Positions 1 through 8,891 are shown, counted from the stretch's first letter. The stretch is 64,000 bases of DNA from Streptomyces cacaoi (GCF_006539165.1 NZ_BJMM01000004.1:372001-436000); one strand, 5' to 3'. Numbers and translations: made by a program. The notes: generated from the letters alone by a model not told the origin.

Positions 1-261
1 ATCAGCGAACTGGTGCGCAAGGCAGCGCACACCGTCTACCACCCGGCGGGCACCTGCCGCATGGGTGCGGCGGACGACGAACTCGCCGTCGTCGACCCCG
101 AGTTGCGTATCCGGGGACTGGAGGGCATCCGTATCGCGGACGCCTCCGTCTTCCCGACCATGCCCGCCGTCAACCCGATGATCGGCGTGCTGATGCTCGG
201 TGAGAAGGCGGTCGATCTCATCCGGCCCGACGAGACCACGGCACCGGGAGGTGTTGCGTGA
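1..261 (+). CDS. GMC oxidoreductase (choline/alcohol dehydrogenase type), C-terminal fragment
   Basis: Only the last 86 codons lie in the window; the reading frame is open from base 1. The fragment has the C-terminal GMC signature HPAGTCRMG followed by a [20 protein letters not shown] stretch and a conserved Asn (PAVNPMIG), which belong to the FAD-binding/active-site end of glucose-methanol-choline oxidoreductases. It ends in TGA, which overlaps the start of a glycine-betaine-type ABC ATPase. By inference it is a choline or alcohol dehydrogenase feeding an osmoprotectant system. The substrate cannot be told from this fragment. Confidence 0.8.
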   Translation: MSELVRKAAHTVYHPAGTCRMGAADDELAVVDPELRIRGLEGIRIADASVFPTMPAVNPMIGVLMLGEKAVDLIRPDETTAPGGVA

Positions 262-1385
262 TGTCCGAGACCACCGAGGCAGCCACCGCGGCGGAGCGGA
301 ACACGAGCGCGGACGAGGCGGGCAAGGCCGTCTTCTCCGTCCGCAACCTGTGGAAGGTGTTCGGCCCCAAGGCCGAACGGATCCCGCACGACGAGTCCGT
401 GACCGGCCTGTCGCAGGCCGAGCTGCGGGAGAAGACCGGCTGCACGGCGGCCGTCCGCGACGTCTCCTTCGACGTGCGCAAAGGCGAGGTCTTCGTCGTC
501 ATGGGCCTGTCCGGCTCCGGCAAGTCCACCCTGGTGCGCTGTCTGACCCGGCTGATCGAACCCACGGCGGGCACCCTGGAGTTCAACGGTGACGACGTCA
601 TCGGCATGGACAAGGACCGGCTGCGCGAGCTGCGCCGGCACCGGGCCTCGATGGTGTTCCAGAACTTCGGCCTGCTGCCGCACCGCACCGTCGTCGACAA
701 CGTCGCCTACGGCCTGGAGATCCAGGGCGTCGGCAGGGCCGAACGCCGCGCCCGCGCCGCCGAGATGGTCACCAAGGTCGGCCTCGACGGCCTCGGCGAG
801 CGCCGCCCCGGCCAGCTCTCCGGCGGCCAGCAGCAGCGCGTCGGCCTGGCCCGCGCCCTCGCCGTCGACCCCGAGGTCCTGCTGTTCGACGAGCCGTTCA
901 GCGCGCTCGACCCGCTGATCCGGCGCGACATGCAGGAGGAGGTCATCCGGCTGCACAGCGAAGAGGGCCGCACGATGGTCTTCATCACCCACGACCTCAA
1001 CGAGGCGCTGCGCTTGGGCGACCGCATCGCCCTGATGCGCGACGGCCAGGTCGTCCAGCTGGGCACCCCCGAGGAGATCGTCGCCAACCCCGCCGACGAG
1101 TACGTGCGCGACTTCGTCCGCGACGTCCCCCGCGAGCAGGTCATCTCGGTGCGCCGCGCGATGCGCCCCTGCAAGAAGGGCGAGGCCGACACCGGCGCCG
1201 CGCTGGAGCCCGACACCCTCGTCGTGGACGCCGTCGAGGCCGTCGCCCGCAGCGGCGAGCACTGCCGCGTCGTGGAGAACGGCCGCACCCTCGGCGTCGT
1301 CGACAACGCCCGCCTGCTGAACGTCGTCGCCGGGCTGACCGGCGAGGAGGACGGCGGCGAACAGAAGGCGGTGGCCGCCGTATGA
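261..1385 (+). CDS. proV: Glycine betaine/proline ABC transporter ATP-binding protein
   Basis: Cytoplasmic ATPase that powers quaternary-amine (glycine betaine/proline) uptake. Walker A is GLSGSGKST, the signature is [15 protein letters not shown] and Walker B is [13 protein letters not shown]. The N-terminal extension before Walker A ([10 protein letters not shown]) is typical of ProV/OpuAA. The C-terminal 80 residues look like a single CBS-like half, shorter than the CBS pair of classic ProV. GGGAGG at 246-251 serves either GTG 258 or ATG 261; both overlap the preceding stop codon, and ATG is preferred for its spacing. The permease follows after 79 bp. Confidence 0.92.
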   Translation: MSETTEAATAAERNTSADEAGKAVFSVRNLWKVFGPKAERIPHDESVTGLSQAELREKTGCTAAVRDVSFDVRKGEVFVVMGLSGSGKSTLVRCLTRLIEPTAGTLEFNGDDVIGMDKDRLRELRRHRASMVFQNFGLLPHRTVVDNVAYGLEIQGVGRAERRARAAEMVTKVGLDGLGERRPGQLSGGQQQRVGLARALAVDPEVLLFDEPFSALDPLIRRDMQEEVIRLHSEEGRTMVFITHDLNEALRLGDRIALMRDGQVVQLGTPEEIVANPADEYVRDFVRDVPREQVISVRRAMRPCKKGEADTGAALEPDTLVVDAVEAVARSGEHCRVVENGRTLGVVDNARLLNVVAGLTGEEDGGEQKAVAAV

Positions 1386-1464
1386 GCAACCACCGCCTCG
1401 CCCCCGCCGCTCGGCCCGCCGCCCGCCGGACGCTCCGCCGTACCGGCCCGCGCAAGGGGCTGAT

Positions 1465-3492
1465 ATGAGCACCACCACCCTGACCCAGGGCAAGGACGGC
1501 GCCCCGGCCGCCGGCGCCGGCGAACAGCTGCGCCGCGGCCTGGCCGGGCGGCCCGCGCTGATGGCGCTGATCGTCGTCCTCGTCGCGCTCGTCGCCGGTG
1601 CCGTCGCCTTCGACGGCACCTGGCCCAAGGCCCTCACCTTCGACGTGAAGGGCCCGCTGGACGACGCCAGTAACTGGCTGACGGACAACCGCGCCACCAG
1701 CCCGCTGTTCCTGTACTTCCTGCTGCACATCTCCAACTGGTCCGAGGGCGGCGTCGACTACGTCTTCACCTTCCTCAGCAACCTGGGCTGGCTGGGCGTG
1801 ACCGTGCTGGCCACCGCCGCCTCCTGGTGGGTCGCGGGCGCCGGACTGAAGGCGCGTGCACTGCGCATCGCCCTGCTGACGGCCTGCATCTTCGCCGTCT
1901 TCGGCGTGCTCGGGCTGTGGGAGTACGCGATGTCCACGCTCGCGCTGATGATCGTGGCCGTCGCCGCCTCCGCCGTCATCGGTGTGCTGCTCGGCCTGAT
2001 CGCCGGGCTCAGCGACCGCGGCGACCGCATCCTGCGCCCCGTGTTCGACACCATGCAGGTCATGCCGGCCTTCGCGTATCTGCTGCCGCTGGTGCTGCTG
2101 TTCGGCATCGGCTCGCCCGCCGCGCTGGTGTCCACCGTCATCTACGCCGCGCCGCCGATGGCCCGCCTCACCTCGCTGGGCCTGCGCGGCGCCGACCCGG
2201 CCGCGCTGGAGGCGTCCCGCTCACTGGGTGCCGGCTCCTGGCAGCGGCTGTGGACGGCCCGGCTGCCGCTGGCCCGCAAGGAGATGCTGCTCGGCCTCAA
2301 CCAGACGATCATGATGGCGCTGTCCATGGTCGTCATGGCATCCGTCATCGGCGCCGGCGGCCTGGGCGACAAGGTCTACCAGGCGCTCGCCAAGGACAAC
2401 GTCGGCATGTCGCTGATCGCCGGTGTCTGCATCGTGCTGATCGCCATCTGGCTCGACCGCGTCACCGCCGCGGCCGGCGACCGGCTGGAGTCCTCGCCCG
2501 GCTCCGCGCCCGCGGGGGACACCGGCGCGCTGACGCTGGAGCGCCTCGGCGCCCGGCTGATCGCCGCCGCGCTGGTCGTCTTCGCCGTCGTGGCCAGCCT
2601 GCTCGGGCCGGTCGGCGAGCGCTCCTGGCCGACCGACTGGACCGCCTCGGTGTCCGCGCCGATCACCAACGCCATCAACTCCTTCACCAAGGCCATCTCC
2701 GACGGTGTGCCCGTGCTCGGCGGCACCGACGTGTGGGCCGCGCACTTCACCTCCTGGGTGCTCAACCCGATGCGGGACGCCATGCAGGCCGCGCCCTGGT
2801 GGGGTGTGCTGCTGCTGGTCGCCGTGCTGGCCTGGCTGGCCGGCTCCTGGCGGGCCGGGATGACCGGTGTGCTGTCGCTCGCCGTCATCGGCGTGCTCGG
2901 CCTGTGGGACAAGTCCATGGACACCCTGTCCCAGGTGATCGTCTCCATGGTGTGCACGCTCGTCGCGGGGCTGGTCATCGGCATCCTCGCCGCACGCTCG
3001 CGCTGGGTGATGCGGCTGATCCGGCCCGTCCTGGACGTCATGCAGACGATGCCGCAGTTCGTCTACCTGGTGCCGGTCGTGGCGCTGGTCGGCGTGGGCC
3101 GCCCCGCGGCCATCCTCGCGGCCGTCATCTACGCGCTGCCCGCCGTCATCCGCATCACGGCGCAGGGCCTGCGCACCGTCGACCCGGCCGCGCTGGAGGC
3201 GTCCCGCTCGCTGGGCGGCACCGGCTGGCAGCAACTGCGCCAGGTCCAACTGCCGCTGGCCCGCCCCTCGCTGATGCTCGCCTGCAACCAGGGTGTCGTC
3301 CTGGTGCTGGCCATCGTCGTCATCGGCGGTCTGGTGGGCGGCGGCGCGCTCGGCTACGACGTCGTCTACGGGCTCCAGAAGAGCGACCTGGGCGTCGGCC
3401 TCTCGGCCGGTGTCGCCATCGTCTGCCTGGGCCTGCTGCTCGACCGGCTGACCCAGTCCGCGGGCGCCGGCAAGCGCGGAGGTACGAAGTGA
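1465..3492 (+). CDS. Glycine betaine/proline ABC transporter permease, two fused permease domains
   Basis: Polytopic inner-membrane protein of 675 residues, about twice the usual ProW length. It contains two BPD_transp_1 units in tandem. Each has the cytoplasmic EAA loop: DPAALEASRSLGAGSW near residue 245 and DPAALEASRSLGGTGW near residue 573. The two halves share long stretches such as MQ(V/T)MP and the LPLAR segment, so an internal duplication/fusion is visible. AAGGGG precedes ATG 1465. Its stop overlaps the GTG start of the binding protein (GTGA), so translation is coupled. A single fused chain probably replaces the permease homodimer. Confidence 0.9.
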   Translation: MSTTTLTQGKDGAPAAGAGEQLRRGLAGRPALMALIVVLVALVAGAVAFDGTWPKALTFDVKGPLDDASNWLTDNRATSPLFLYFLLHISNWSEGGVDYVFTFLSNLGWLGVTVLATAASWWVAGAGLKARALRIALLTACIFAVFGVLGLWEYAMSTLALMIVAVAASAVIGVLLGLIAGLSDRGDRILRPVFDTMQVMPAFAYLLPLVLLFGIGSPAALVSTVIYAAPPMARLTSLGLRGADPAALEASRSLGAGSWQRLWTARLPLARKEMLLGLNQTIMMALSMVVMASVIGAGGLGDKVYQALAKDNVGMSLIAGVCIVLIAIWLDRVTAAAGDRLESSPGSAPAGDTGALTLERLGARLIAAALVVFAVVASLLGPVGERSWPTDWTASVSAPITNAINSFTKAISDGVPVLGGTDVWAAHFTSWVLNPMRDAMQAAPWWGVLLLVAVLAWLAGSWRAGMTGVLSLAVIGVLGLWDKSMDTLSQVIVSMVCTLVAGLVIGILAARSRWVMRLIRPVLDVMQTMPQFVYLVPVVALVGVGRPAAILAAVIYALPAVIRITAQGLRTVDPAALEASRSLGGTGWQQLRQVQLPLARPSLMLACNQGVVLVLAIVVIGGLVGGGALGYDVVYGLQKSDLGVGLSAGVAIVCLGLLLDRLTQSAGAGKRGGTK

Positions 3493-4481
3493 ACCCCAGC
3501 ATCCTCACCCGGCTGCGGGGCGCCCGGCGCTCCCGGCTGCTGAAGTCCACCCTGGCCGCGACCGGGGCGCTGGCCCTCACCCTCGGCCTGACCTCCTGCG
3601 GCAAGGCCGACCCGTACTACAGCGGGAGCCCGAACACCGTCACCCTGCCGGTGGCGGCCTGGGCCGGGTCCGAGGCGAACGTCGCGGTGGCCAAGCAGAT
3701 CCTCGAAAAGCAGATGGGCTACCGGGTCAAGACGCTCCAGATGGACGAGCCCGTCATGTTCGACGCGCTCAACACCGGGCGTGCCGACGCCATGCTGGAG
3801 GACTGGCGCGGTGTGCCGAAGAAGGAGAAGAAGTACGTCGAGGAGCTGAAGACCGTCGTCAACGCCGGGGAACTCGGCGTGACCGGTCACATCGGCTGGT
3901 ACGTGCCGACGTACTTCGCCAAGAAGCACCCCGAGGTGAAGGACTGGAGGAATCTTCCCAAGCTGAAGAAGTACTTCCAGACCCCGGAGAGCGGCGACAA
4001 GGGCCAACTCCTGGAGGGCTCGCCGTCGTTCAGCACCTACGACGACGCCATCATCAAGAATCTGGATCTGCCGTACAAGACGGTCTACGCCGGCAGTGAG
4101 GCCGCGCAGACCAAGGAGATCCAGAAGCGCGCCGCGAAGAAGGAGCCGTTCCTCACCTACTGGTGGATTCCGCAGTGGCTCAATTCGAAGGTGCCGATGA
4201 CGGAGGTCAAGCTGCCCAAGCGCACCAAGGGGTGCGACGCGGTGGCCTCCAAGGTGGACTGCGCCTATCCGTACACGCCGCTGACGAAGTTCATGAACCG
4301 GGACTTCGCGGAGAACGGCGGAAAGGCCGCGGAATTCCTCAAGAAGATGAACTGGACGACCGAGCAGCAGACCGAGGTCGTCAAGTGGATGACCATCGAC
4401 AAGATGGACACCGACGAGGCCGCGGCCAAGTGGGTCAAGGAGAACCGCGACACCTGGGAGAAGTGGCTGCCCGACAAGTGA
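3489..4481 (+). CDS. Glycine betaine-type substrate-binding lipoprotein
   Basis: Extracytoplasmic solute-binding protein of the OpuAC/ProX family, 330 residues. A basic N-terminus and hydrophobic segment lead to a lipobox (LTSC at about residue 36), so it is predicted to be lipid-anchored. The mature part has the family stretches VAAWAGSEANVAVAKQILE, the ED(W) motif and an aromatic-rich HIGWYVP segment that would build the quaternary-ammonium cage. The GTG start overlaps the permease stop by 4 bp. It is the last gene of the importer operon; a hairpin terminator follows after a repeat block. Confidence 0.92.
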   Translation: MNPSILTRLRGARRSRLLKSTLAATGALALTLGLTSCGKADPYYSGSPNTVTLPVAAWAGSEANVAVAKQILEKQMGYRVKTLQMDEPVMFDALNTGRADAMLEDWRGVPKKEKKYVEELKTVVNAGELGVTGHIGWYVPTYFAKKHPEVKDWRNLPKLKKYFQTPESGDKGQLLEGSPSFSTYDDAIIKNLDLPYKTVYAGSEAAQTKEIQKRAAKKEPFLTYWWIPQWLNSKVPMTEVKLPKRTKGCDAVASKVDCAYPYTPLTKFMNRDFAENGGKAAEFLKKMNWTTEQQTEVVKWMTIDKMDTDEAAAKWVKENRDTWEKWLPDK

Positions 4482-4501
4482 GCCGTCACAGGCGGACCCA
4501 C

Positions 4502-4582
4502 TGATCCGGCACAGGTGATCCGGCACAAGTGATCCGGCACAGTGAGTCGGCACAAGTGATCCGGCACAAGTGAGCCGGCCCG
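4502..4582. repeat. 14-bp tandem repeat, about 5.5 copies
   Basis: Consecutive units of TGATCCGGCACAAG start at 4502, 4516, 4530 (13 bp), 4543, 4557 and 4571 (partial), with one or a few changes each. They begin just after the binding-protein stop and before the terminator hairpin. The 330-base interval 4482-4811 holds this repeat, a 12-bp GCGGAATTCCGC palindrome (4585-4596), the hairpin and the promoter of the next gene. Confidence 0.85.
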
Positions 4583-4618
4583 CAGCGGAATTCCGCGCCG
4601 GCCGCGCCGCACACACCC

Positions 4619-4657
4619 GCCCCCGCTCTCCGCATCCCCCTCGCGGAGGGCGGGGGC
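4619..4657 (+). terminator. Intrinsic terminator hairpin after the betaine importer operon
   Basis: A 15-bp stem with one mismatch (4619-4633 pairs with 4643-4657, core GCCCCCGC/GCGGGGGC) and a 9-nt loop. There is no U-tract, as is common in actinomycetes. It separates the operon from the second binding-protein gene. Confidence 0.75.
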
Positions 4658-4811
4658 GCTGTATCTCCGGGCGGCCCGCCGCGGTGTGCATGCGGTCGCA
4701 CACCGCGGTTACCCCCGGTTTCAACTCCCCCAGGAAAGCGGCGTATTACGGCCCCCGTTAGAATCGAGCCGGTCACGTTCCGAATTCCTACACCCAGGAT
4801 CAGCGCGTCCC

Positions 4812-5816
4812 ATGTCTGCGGCACCCCGCACCAGAATCCGTCCCCTGCGCATGTCCCGCCTCCTGCGCCGCTCCCGCGCGAAGACCGCCGCCCTGGCCTT
4901 CGCCCTGCTCGCACCGCTCACCCTCGGCGCGTGCGCCGGCGACCCGGGCTCCGACGAGGCCGGCACCGTCCGGCTCACCGTGCCCACCTGGACCGGCGGT
5001 GAGGCCAATGTCGCCGTCGCCGCCTACCTCCTCGAACACGAGCTGGGCTACCACGTCACCACGAAGAAGATGGAGACGGACGACGCCTGGCGGTCCGTCG
5101 GCGCCGGCAAGGCCGACGCCATCCTGGAGGACTGGGGCCACCCGCAGCTGGCCCGCCGCTACGTCTACAAGAAGAAGACGATGGTGCCCGCCGGCGACGT
5201 CGGCATCACCGGAAAGATCGGCTGGTACGTCCCCGCGTACCTCGTCGACAAGCATCCGGACATCACCGACTGGCGGAAACTCAACCGGTACGCACCGCTG
5301 CTGCGCGGCGGCAGGAGCGGCGACCGCGGCCAGCTCATCGAGGGCTCGCGCGGCTTCGTCACCCACGACGAGGCGCTCCTCAAGAACCTCCACCTCGACT
5401 ACGACGCCGTCTACACCGGCTCCGAGTCCGCACAGATCGAGACCATCCAGGAGAAGGTCCGCAAGCACGAACCGTTCCTCACCTACTGGTGGCGCCCGCA
5501 CTGGCTGGCCGCCGACGCCGGGCTGAAGGAGGTCCGACTCCCCGAGCACTACGCCGGCTGCGACGAGGACACCGAAGCGGTCAAGTGCGGCTACCCGTCC
5601 TCGTCGCTGAAGAAGTACCTGTCCAAGGACTTCAGCAGGAAGGGCGGCAAGGCCGCCGAGTTCCTCAAGAACTTCCAGTGGAGCGAACAGGACCAGAACG
5701 AGGTCGCGCGCATGATCGCCGAGGACGGGATGACGCCCGAGGCCGCGGCCGGCAAGTGGGTCAAGAGCAACCCCGAGACCTGGAAGGTCTGGCTGTGGGG
5801 GCTGAAGGGGGAGTAG
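4812..5816 (+). CDS. Second glycine betaine-type substrate-binding lipoprotein (orphan)
   Basis: Paralogue of the binding protein at 3489-4481. It shares WTGGEANVAVAAYLLE, the AILEDWG motif, GKIGWYVPAYLVDKHP and the FLTYWWRPHWL stretch. The signal segment ends in a lipobox (LGAC). ATG 4812 gives 334 residues; ATG 4851 (MSRLLRRSR) is a shorter alternative with a more classical signal peptide. It stands alone behind its own upstream region, after the terminator of the importer operon. It probably delivers a different or overlapping ligand to the same permease; that partnership is inferred. Confidence 0.88.
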   Translation: MSAAPRTRIRPLRMSRLLRRSRAKTAALAFALLAPLTLGACAGDPGSDEAGTVRLTVPTWTGGEANVAVAAYLLEHELGYHVTTKKMETDDAWRSVGAGKADAILEDWGHPQLARRYVYKKKTMVPAGDVGITGKIGWYVPAYLVDKHPDITDWRKLNRYAPLLRGGRSGDRGQLIEGSRGFVTHDEALLKNLHLDYDAVYTGSESAQIETIQEKVRKHEPFLTYWWRPHWLAADAGLKEVRLPEHYAGCDEDTEAVKCGYPSSSLKKYLSKDFSRKGGKAAEFLKNFQWSEQDQNEVARMIAEDGMTPEAAAGKWVKSNPETWKVWLWGLKGE

Positions 5817-6380
5817 CCCGACGGCGCCCGGCGGCGCCCGGCGGGGCCCAGCGGGGCCCGGCCGGAAGCGGGGGCTTCGCAGCGGCGGCGTCCGGGCGGC
5901 GGCGTCACGGCGTCGGCGTCACGGCGTCGGTTGCGAGGCGTCGCCTCCGGTGTGGTGGGTCCGCGGTGGTGGCTTCGGGGTGGTGGCTCCGAAGCGATGG
6001 CTCCGAGCGGTGGCATCGAAGCAGCGTCGTCCAGGCGGCGGCTCCGAGGTTGCGGCTTCGACGTGGTGGCTTCGAGGTGTCGGCTCCGAGGCGTTGGCTT
6101 CGGGACAGCGATTTCGACGTGATGGCTGCGAGGTGTCGGCTCCGACGTTGGTGGCCTCGAAGTGGCGGCTTCAAGGTGTCGGCTTCGAGGCAGCGGCTCC
6201 GACGCGGGGCCCCAGCAGGGTGGCGTTGGCGTGACGGTCTCGACGTGACGGCCCGGAGGCGACGGTCTCGACATGACGGCCTCGGCGTGACGGCCTCGGC
6301 ATGGCGGTCTCGACGCGACGGCCTGGACGTGGCGGCTCCCCACCCCGGCTTCGTGGCCGGGCCGTGACCGGGGCACTGTG
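5817..6380. repeat. Long degenerate GGCTCCGA/GGCTTCGA repeat region
   Basis: The 596 bases between the binding protein and the CopD-like gene hold no convincing gene. After a short GGCGCCC-type repeat (5820-5860), bases 5930-6345 consist of dozens of degenerate copies of short words such as GTGGCTCCGA, GGTGTCGGCTTCGA and, toward the right, GACGGTCTCGACGTGA. The copies are spaced irregularly at about 9-24 bp. Both strands are therefore largely open, but the translations are low-complexity and have no start with an RBS. The function is unknown. Confidence 0.7.
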
Positions 6381-6412
6381 GGCCCGTGGCCCCCTCCGGG
6401 CAGAATTGCGCT

Positions 6413-7522
6413 GTGACCCAGCCCGATTCGTCTCCCCACGTCCCGCCTGCCCGTAAAGCGCCCGCCCTCGCCAAGGGCCGGGGGCGGCACCGGGCACCGC
6501 GCGGGACCCGGCAGGGAGGCGGCCGAAGACGAGCCGCGCTGCCCGCCGTGCTGGTCACGGCCTGCGCCGCCGTCCTGGCCGTCCTCGCCCTGTACGGCAC
6601 GGACCTCGCCACCGACAGCACGCACGATCTGCACATACCCGGCGGCGGAAGCACGACCCTGCTGCGCTCCGTCCTCTTCGTCGCGCTGTGCATCCAGCTC
6701 GGCGAGATCGCCGGACGCCGCCTCGCCCGGGACGTCGCCGCGTCCCTGCCCGGCGGGCCCGCCACCCCCGGCGTCGCCGACCCCTCCGGCAACGGACCGC
6801 GCCAGCCCCGCGAATGGGCCGCCGGCGCCGCCTTCGCCGGAATGATCGCCGCGCTCGGCCTCGCCTCCATGGCCGCCGCCGGCGACGGCACCCTGACCGC
6901 CGGGCTCCCCGAACTCAGCGAGATCTACGCCACCCGCGACGGTCTGCTGGCCTTCCTGGAGGCCAACGGCTTCCTCCTCGCGGCCCTGTGCGTGTTCCTC
7001 GGCCGTCCCGTGTGGGCCGCCGTCCCCCTGGCCGGAGTCGTCCTCGGCGAGGCACTGCGCGCCCACCCCGAGGCGGACACCCCCGCCATCGGCGTCTGCC
7101 TTACCCTCGTCCACCTCACCTCGACCGTGCTGTGGACCGGCGGACTCATCCACGCCCTGCGCACCATGCGCGCCTGGCACGGTCAGCCGGGCGCCGCCCG
7201 CGCCCTGCTGGCCGCCTACGCGAAGCGCGCCTTCTGGCTGTTCCTCGCCATCTGCGTCACCGGCACCTTCAGCACCCTGCGCCGCCTCCCGCTGGACGCC
7301 GCCCTCTCCTCCGCCTACGGGCGCACCCTGCTCGTCAAACTCGCCGTCGTCGCCCTCGTCGCCGTCTGCGCCCTCGTGGCCCGCCGCGTCCTGATGCGCG
7401 ACCGCACCCGCCTCACCTACACCGAGGTCCTCCGCCCCACCGCCTGGGAACTGGCCTTCCTCAGCGCGGTCCTGGTCCTCTCGGCCCTGCTGACCGTGGC
7501 ACCGGTACCGCCTCGGACGTGA
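6413..7522 (+). CDS. CopD-family integral membrane protein
   Basis: A 369-residue polytopic membrane protein. A basic, proline-rich cytoplasmic N-terminus of about 45 residues is followed by about eight hydrophobic segments. The C-terminal half resembles the CopD domain (copper resistance/export): LVHLTSTVLWTGGLIHAL, with its conserved His, and a FSTLRRLPLDA loop followed by SAYGRTLLVKL. GTG 6413 is chosen; GTG 6386 is in frame but would add residues encoded by the repeat edge. The last 56 bases of the gene are duplicated at 8199-8254, and the antisense GNAT gene overlaps its 3' end. A role in copper handling is family-based only. Confidence 0.75.
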   Translation: MTQPDSSPHVPPARKAPALAKGRGRHRAPRGTRQGGGRRRAALPAVLVTACAAVLAVLALYGTDLATDSTHDLHIPGGGSTTLLRSVLFVALCIQLGEIAGRRLARDVAASLPGGPATPGVADPSGNGPRQPREWAAGAAFAGMIAALGLASMAAAGDGTLTAGLPELSEIYATRDGLLAFLEANGFLLAALCVFLGRPVWAAVPLAGVVLGEALRAHPEADTPAIGVCLTLVHLTSTVLWTGGLIHALRTMRAWHGQPGAARALLAAYAKRAFWLFLAICVTGTFSTLRRLPLDAALSSAYGRTLLVKLAVVALVAVCALVARRVLMRDRTRLTYTEVLRPTAWELAFLSAVLVLSALLTVAPVPPRT

Positions 7523-8159
7523 TGCCACCGGGGCGGACGGGCACCGGTTGCGCTACTCCTCGGCGCTGCGCGCTGCGTTGCACGACCGACGACTTCGCCG
7601 CCCAGTGCGCCAAGTCGAGCAGCAGGACGTCATGGAGGTCCGCACCCGCCCAGGGCCGGGCCTCTCCGATCTTCCGGTACCCCCACGACCGGTACGCGGC
7701 CAGGGCTGCCTTGCCCTCCGGGTGGACGTTCAGCAACACGCGCTCGGCCTCCAGACCGCCGAGCAGCGTCCCGTGCAGCCGACGCGCGACGCCGCGCCCT
7801 CGCCATCCGGCACGCACGGCAAGCTCCATGAGGCCGAAGGTCCGGCGCCCGTCCTCGCGCCGCATCTCCTCGGGCACGGGCTTGGTGAGCCGGTCCCACC
7901 AGCCCGTGCGGGGACCGAGAGGGTAGCCGTACGCCATGCCGACGGCCTCGCCGCCCGCCGCGCGGGCCAGCGCGGCGTGGAAGCCCTCTTTGCGGGTCTG
8001 CGAGCGGAAGCGCCGGAAGGCGGCTGCGGCGTCCTCCTCGGTCTCGGAGTACGGCGGCTCGGCGAACACCTCGGCATAGACCTGCCGGAACGCCCCCTCG
8101 GCCCGCGCCGCGCCCACCCCGTCCAGGAACTCGACCTCGAAGCCCGACCGCTGCGTCAT
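7461..8159 (-). CDS. GNAT-family N-acetyltransferase with repeat-encoded C-terminal tail
   Basis: Cytoplasmic acetyltransferase of 232 residues; ATG 8159 follows GGCAGGACATGA-type sequence. The GNAT acetyl-CoA loop is visible as ELAVRAGWRGRGVARRLH (the R/Q-x-x-G-x-G/A type), followed by the C-terminal beta-alpha core ending at LHDVLLLDL. The last 22 or so codons (GGITSEAVPVPRSAGPRG) come from the antisense of the 69-bp repeat copy that also encodes the CopD C-terminus. The original stop therefore appears lost and the protein extended. The substrate is unknown. The gene sits alone between the two 69-bp repeats, suggesting it was inserted as a unit. Confidence 0.82.
   Translation of the reverse strand: MTQRSGFEVEFLDGVGAARAEGAFRQVYAEVFAEPPYSETEEDAAAAFRRFRSQTRKEGFHAALARAAGGEAVGMAYGYPLGPRTGWWDRLTKPVPEEMRREDGRRTFGLMELAVRAGWRGRGVARRLHGTLLGGLEAERVLLNVHPEGKAALAAYRSWGYRKIGEARPWAGADLHDVLLLDLAHWAAKSSVVQRSAQRRGVAQPVPVRPGGITSEAVPVPRSAGPRGPGPR
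7467..7535. repeat. 69-bp direct repeat, copy 1
   Basis: This copy spans the last 56 bases of the CopD-like gene plus 13 bases beyond its stop. It is identical base for base to 8199-8267 (offset 732). It lies on the distal side of the GNAT gene. Confidence 0.97.
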
Positions 8160-8198
8160 GTCCTGCCTTTCTGGACGGTCCCGGACGCCCTCCAGTGT

Positions 8199-8267
8199 CG
8201 GTCCTGGTCCTCTCGGCCCTGCTGACCGTGGCACCGGTACCGCCTCGGACGTGATGCCACCGGGGCG
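8199..8267. repeat. 69-bp direct repeat, copy 2
   Basis: Perfect copy of 7467-7535, placed 40 bases upstream of the GNAT start codon. Here it carries the CopD 3' coding end detached from any CopD gene, so it is the duplicated side of an insertion or recombination event. Confidence 0.97.
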
Positions 8268-8382
8268 CCTCGTCACCCGCCGGGCGGGAGCATGTGCCGA
8301 TCTGCCCCGTCTCGTAGGGGCGCTCGCGGAATCGGACGCGGCCGAGGCGGAGCCCACGCGGGCGCCGTTGGGCGGGCCGGGG

Positions 8383-8891
8383 TCATCGGCAGGGGATGTG
8401 CGGGCGGGCCGGGACGGAGCGCAGGACGTGCAGGAAGCCGCCCGCCCGCTCGACGGTGCGTGCGACGTCGTCGTACTCCTGCGGAACGGTCGAGATCATC
8501 GAGCGCAGGGGCGTGAGCACCGCGCTCGCTTCCTCCTGCTCGACCAACTCGACGGCGCGCGCTCGCTGAGCGTGCTCGGATCCCCCGTGCCTCGCCGGGC
8601 GTCGAGCGCGCTGTCGTGCACCGCGTCGGAAAGCCGCCGAACAGCGGCCCTGGTGTCCCTGCTCATGCCTCGGCGCGGTGCCTGCTGGCCCAGGATCACG
8701 CCCACGTCCGTACACAGCGCGGCGGCGAGCTTGAGCAGGGAGCCGACGGACAGCTCGCCGCGGTCCTGCTCGGCCTTCTGGACCAACGCGTAACTGACGC
8801 CCGCCGCTTCGGCCAGGCCCTGCTGCGTCAGATCGGAGCCCCGCAGGGCCTTGATGCGCCTACCGGTGGTCAGATCGGCCCAGTTACTCAC
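8383..8891 (-). pseudogene. XRE/HTH regulator disrupted by a frameshift
   Basis: The first 100 codons encode a clear helix-turn-helix protein: LTTGRRIKALRGSDLTQQG, then GVSYALVQKAEQDRGELSVG and LCTDVGVILGQ. The start is ATG 8891. Near base 8570 the frame turns to Arg/Ser-rich sequence and stops at 8496. The sensible continuation is in another minus-strand frame (RARAVELVEQEEASAVLTPL, then PQEYDDVARTVERAGGFL), ending at 8383. Full-length Streptomyces relatives carry a longer TPR-like C-terminal part, so the remnant is also truncated. It is probably non-functional unless only the DNA-binding half matters. Confidence 0.65.

Noticed and set aside
5489..6367. A 292-codon plus-strand frame running through the degenerate repeat
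   Set aside because: It starts inside the binding-protein gene, has no RBS, and its product is Arg/Ser/Trp-rich repeat translation. It is open only because the repeat lacks stops.
7461..8267. Insertion sequence carrying the GNAT gene
   Set aside because: No transposase and no terminal inverted repeats; only the 69-bp direct repeats are present, far longer than a normal target duplication.
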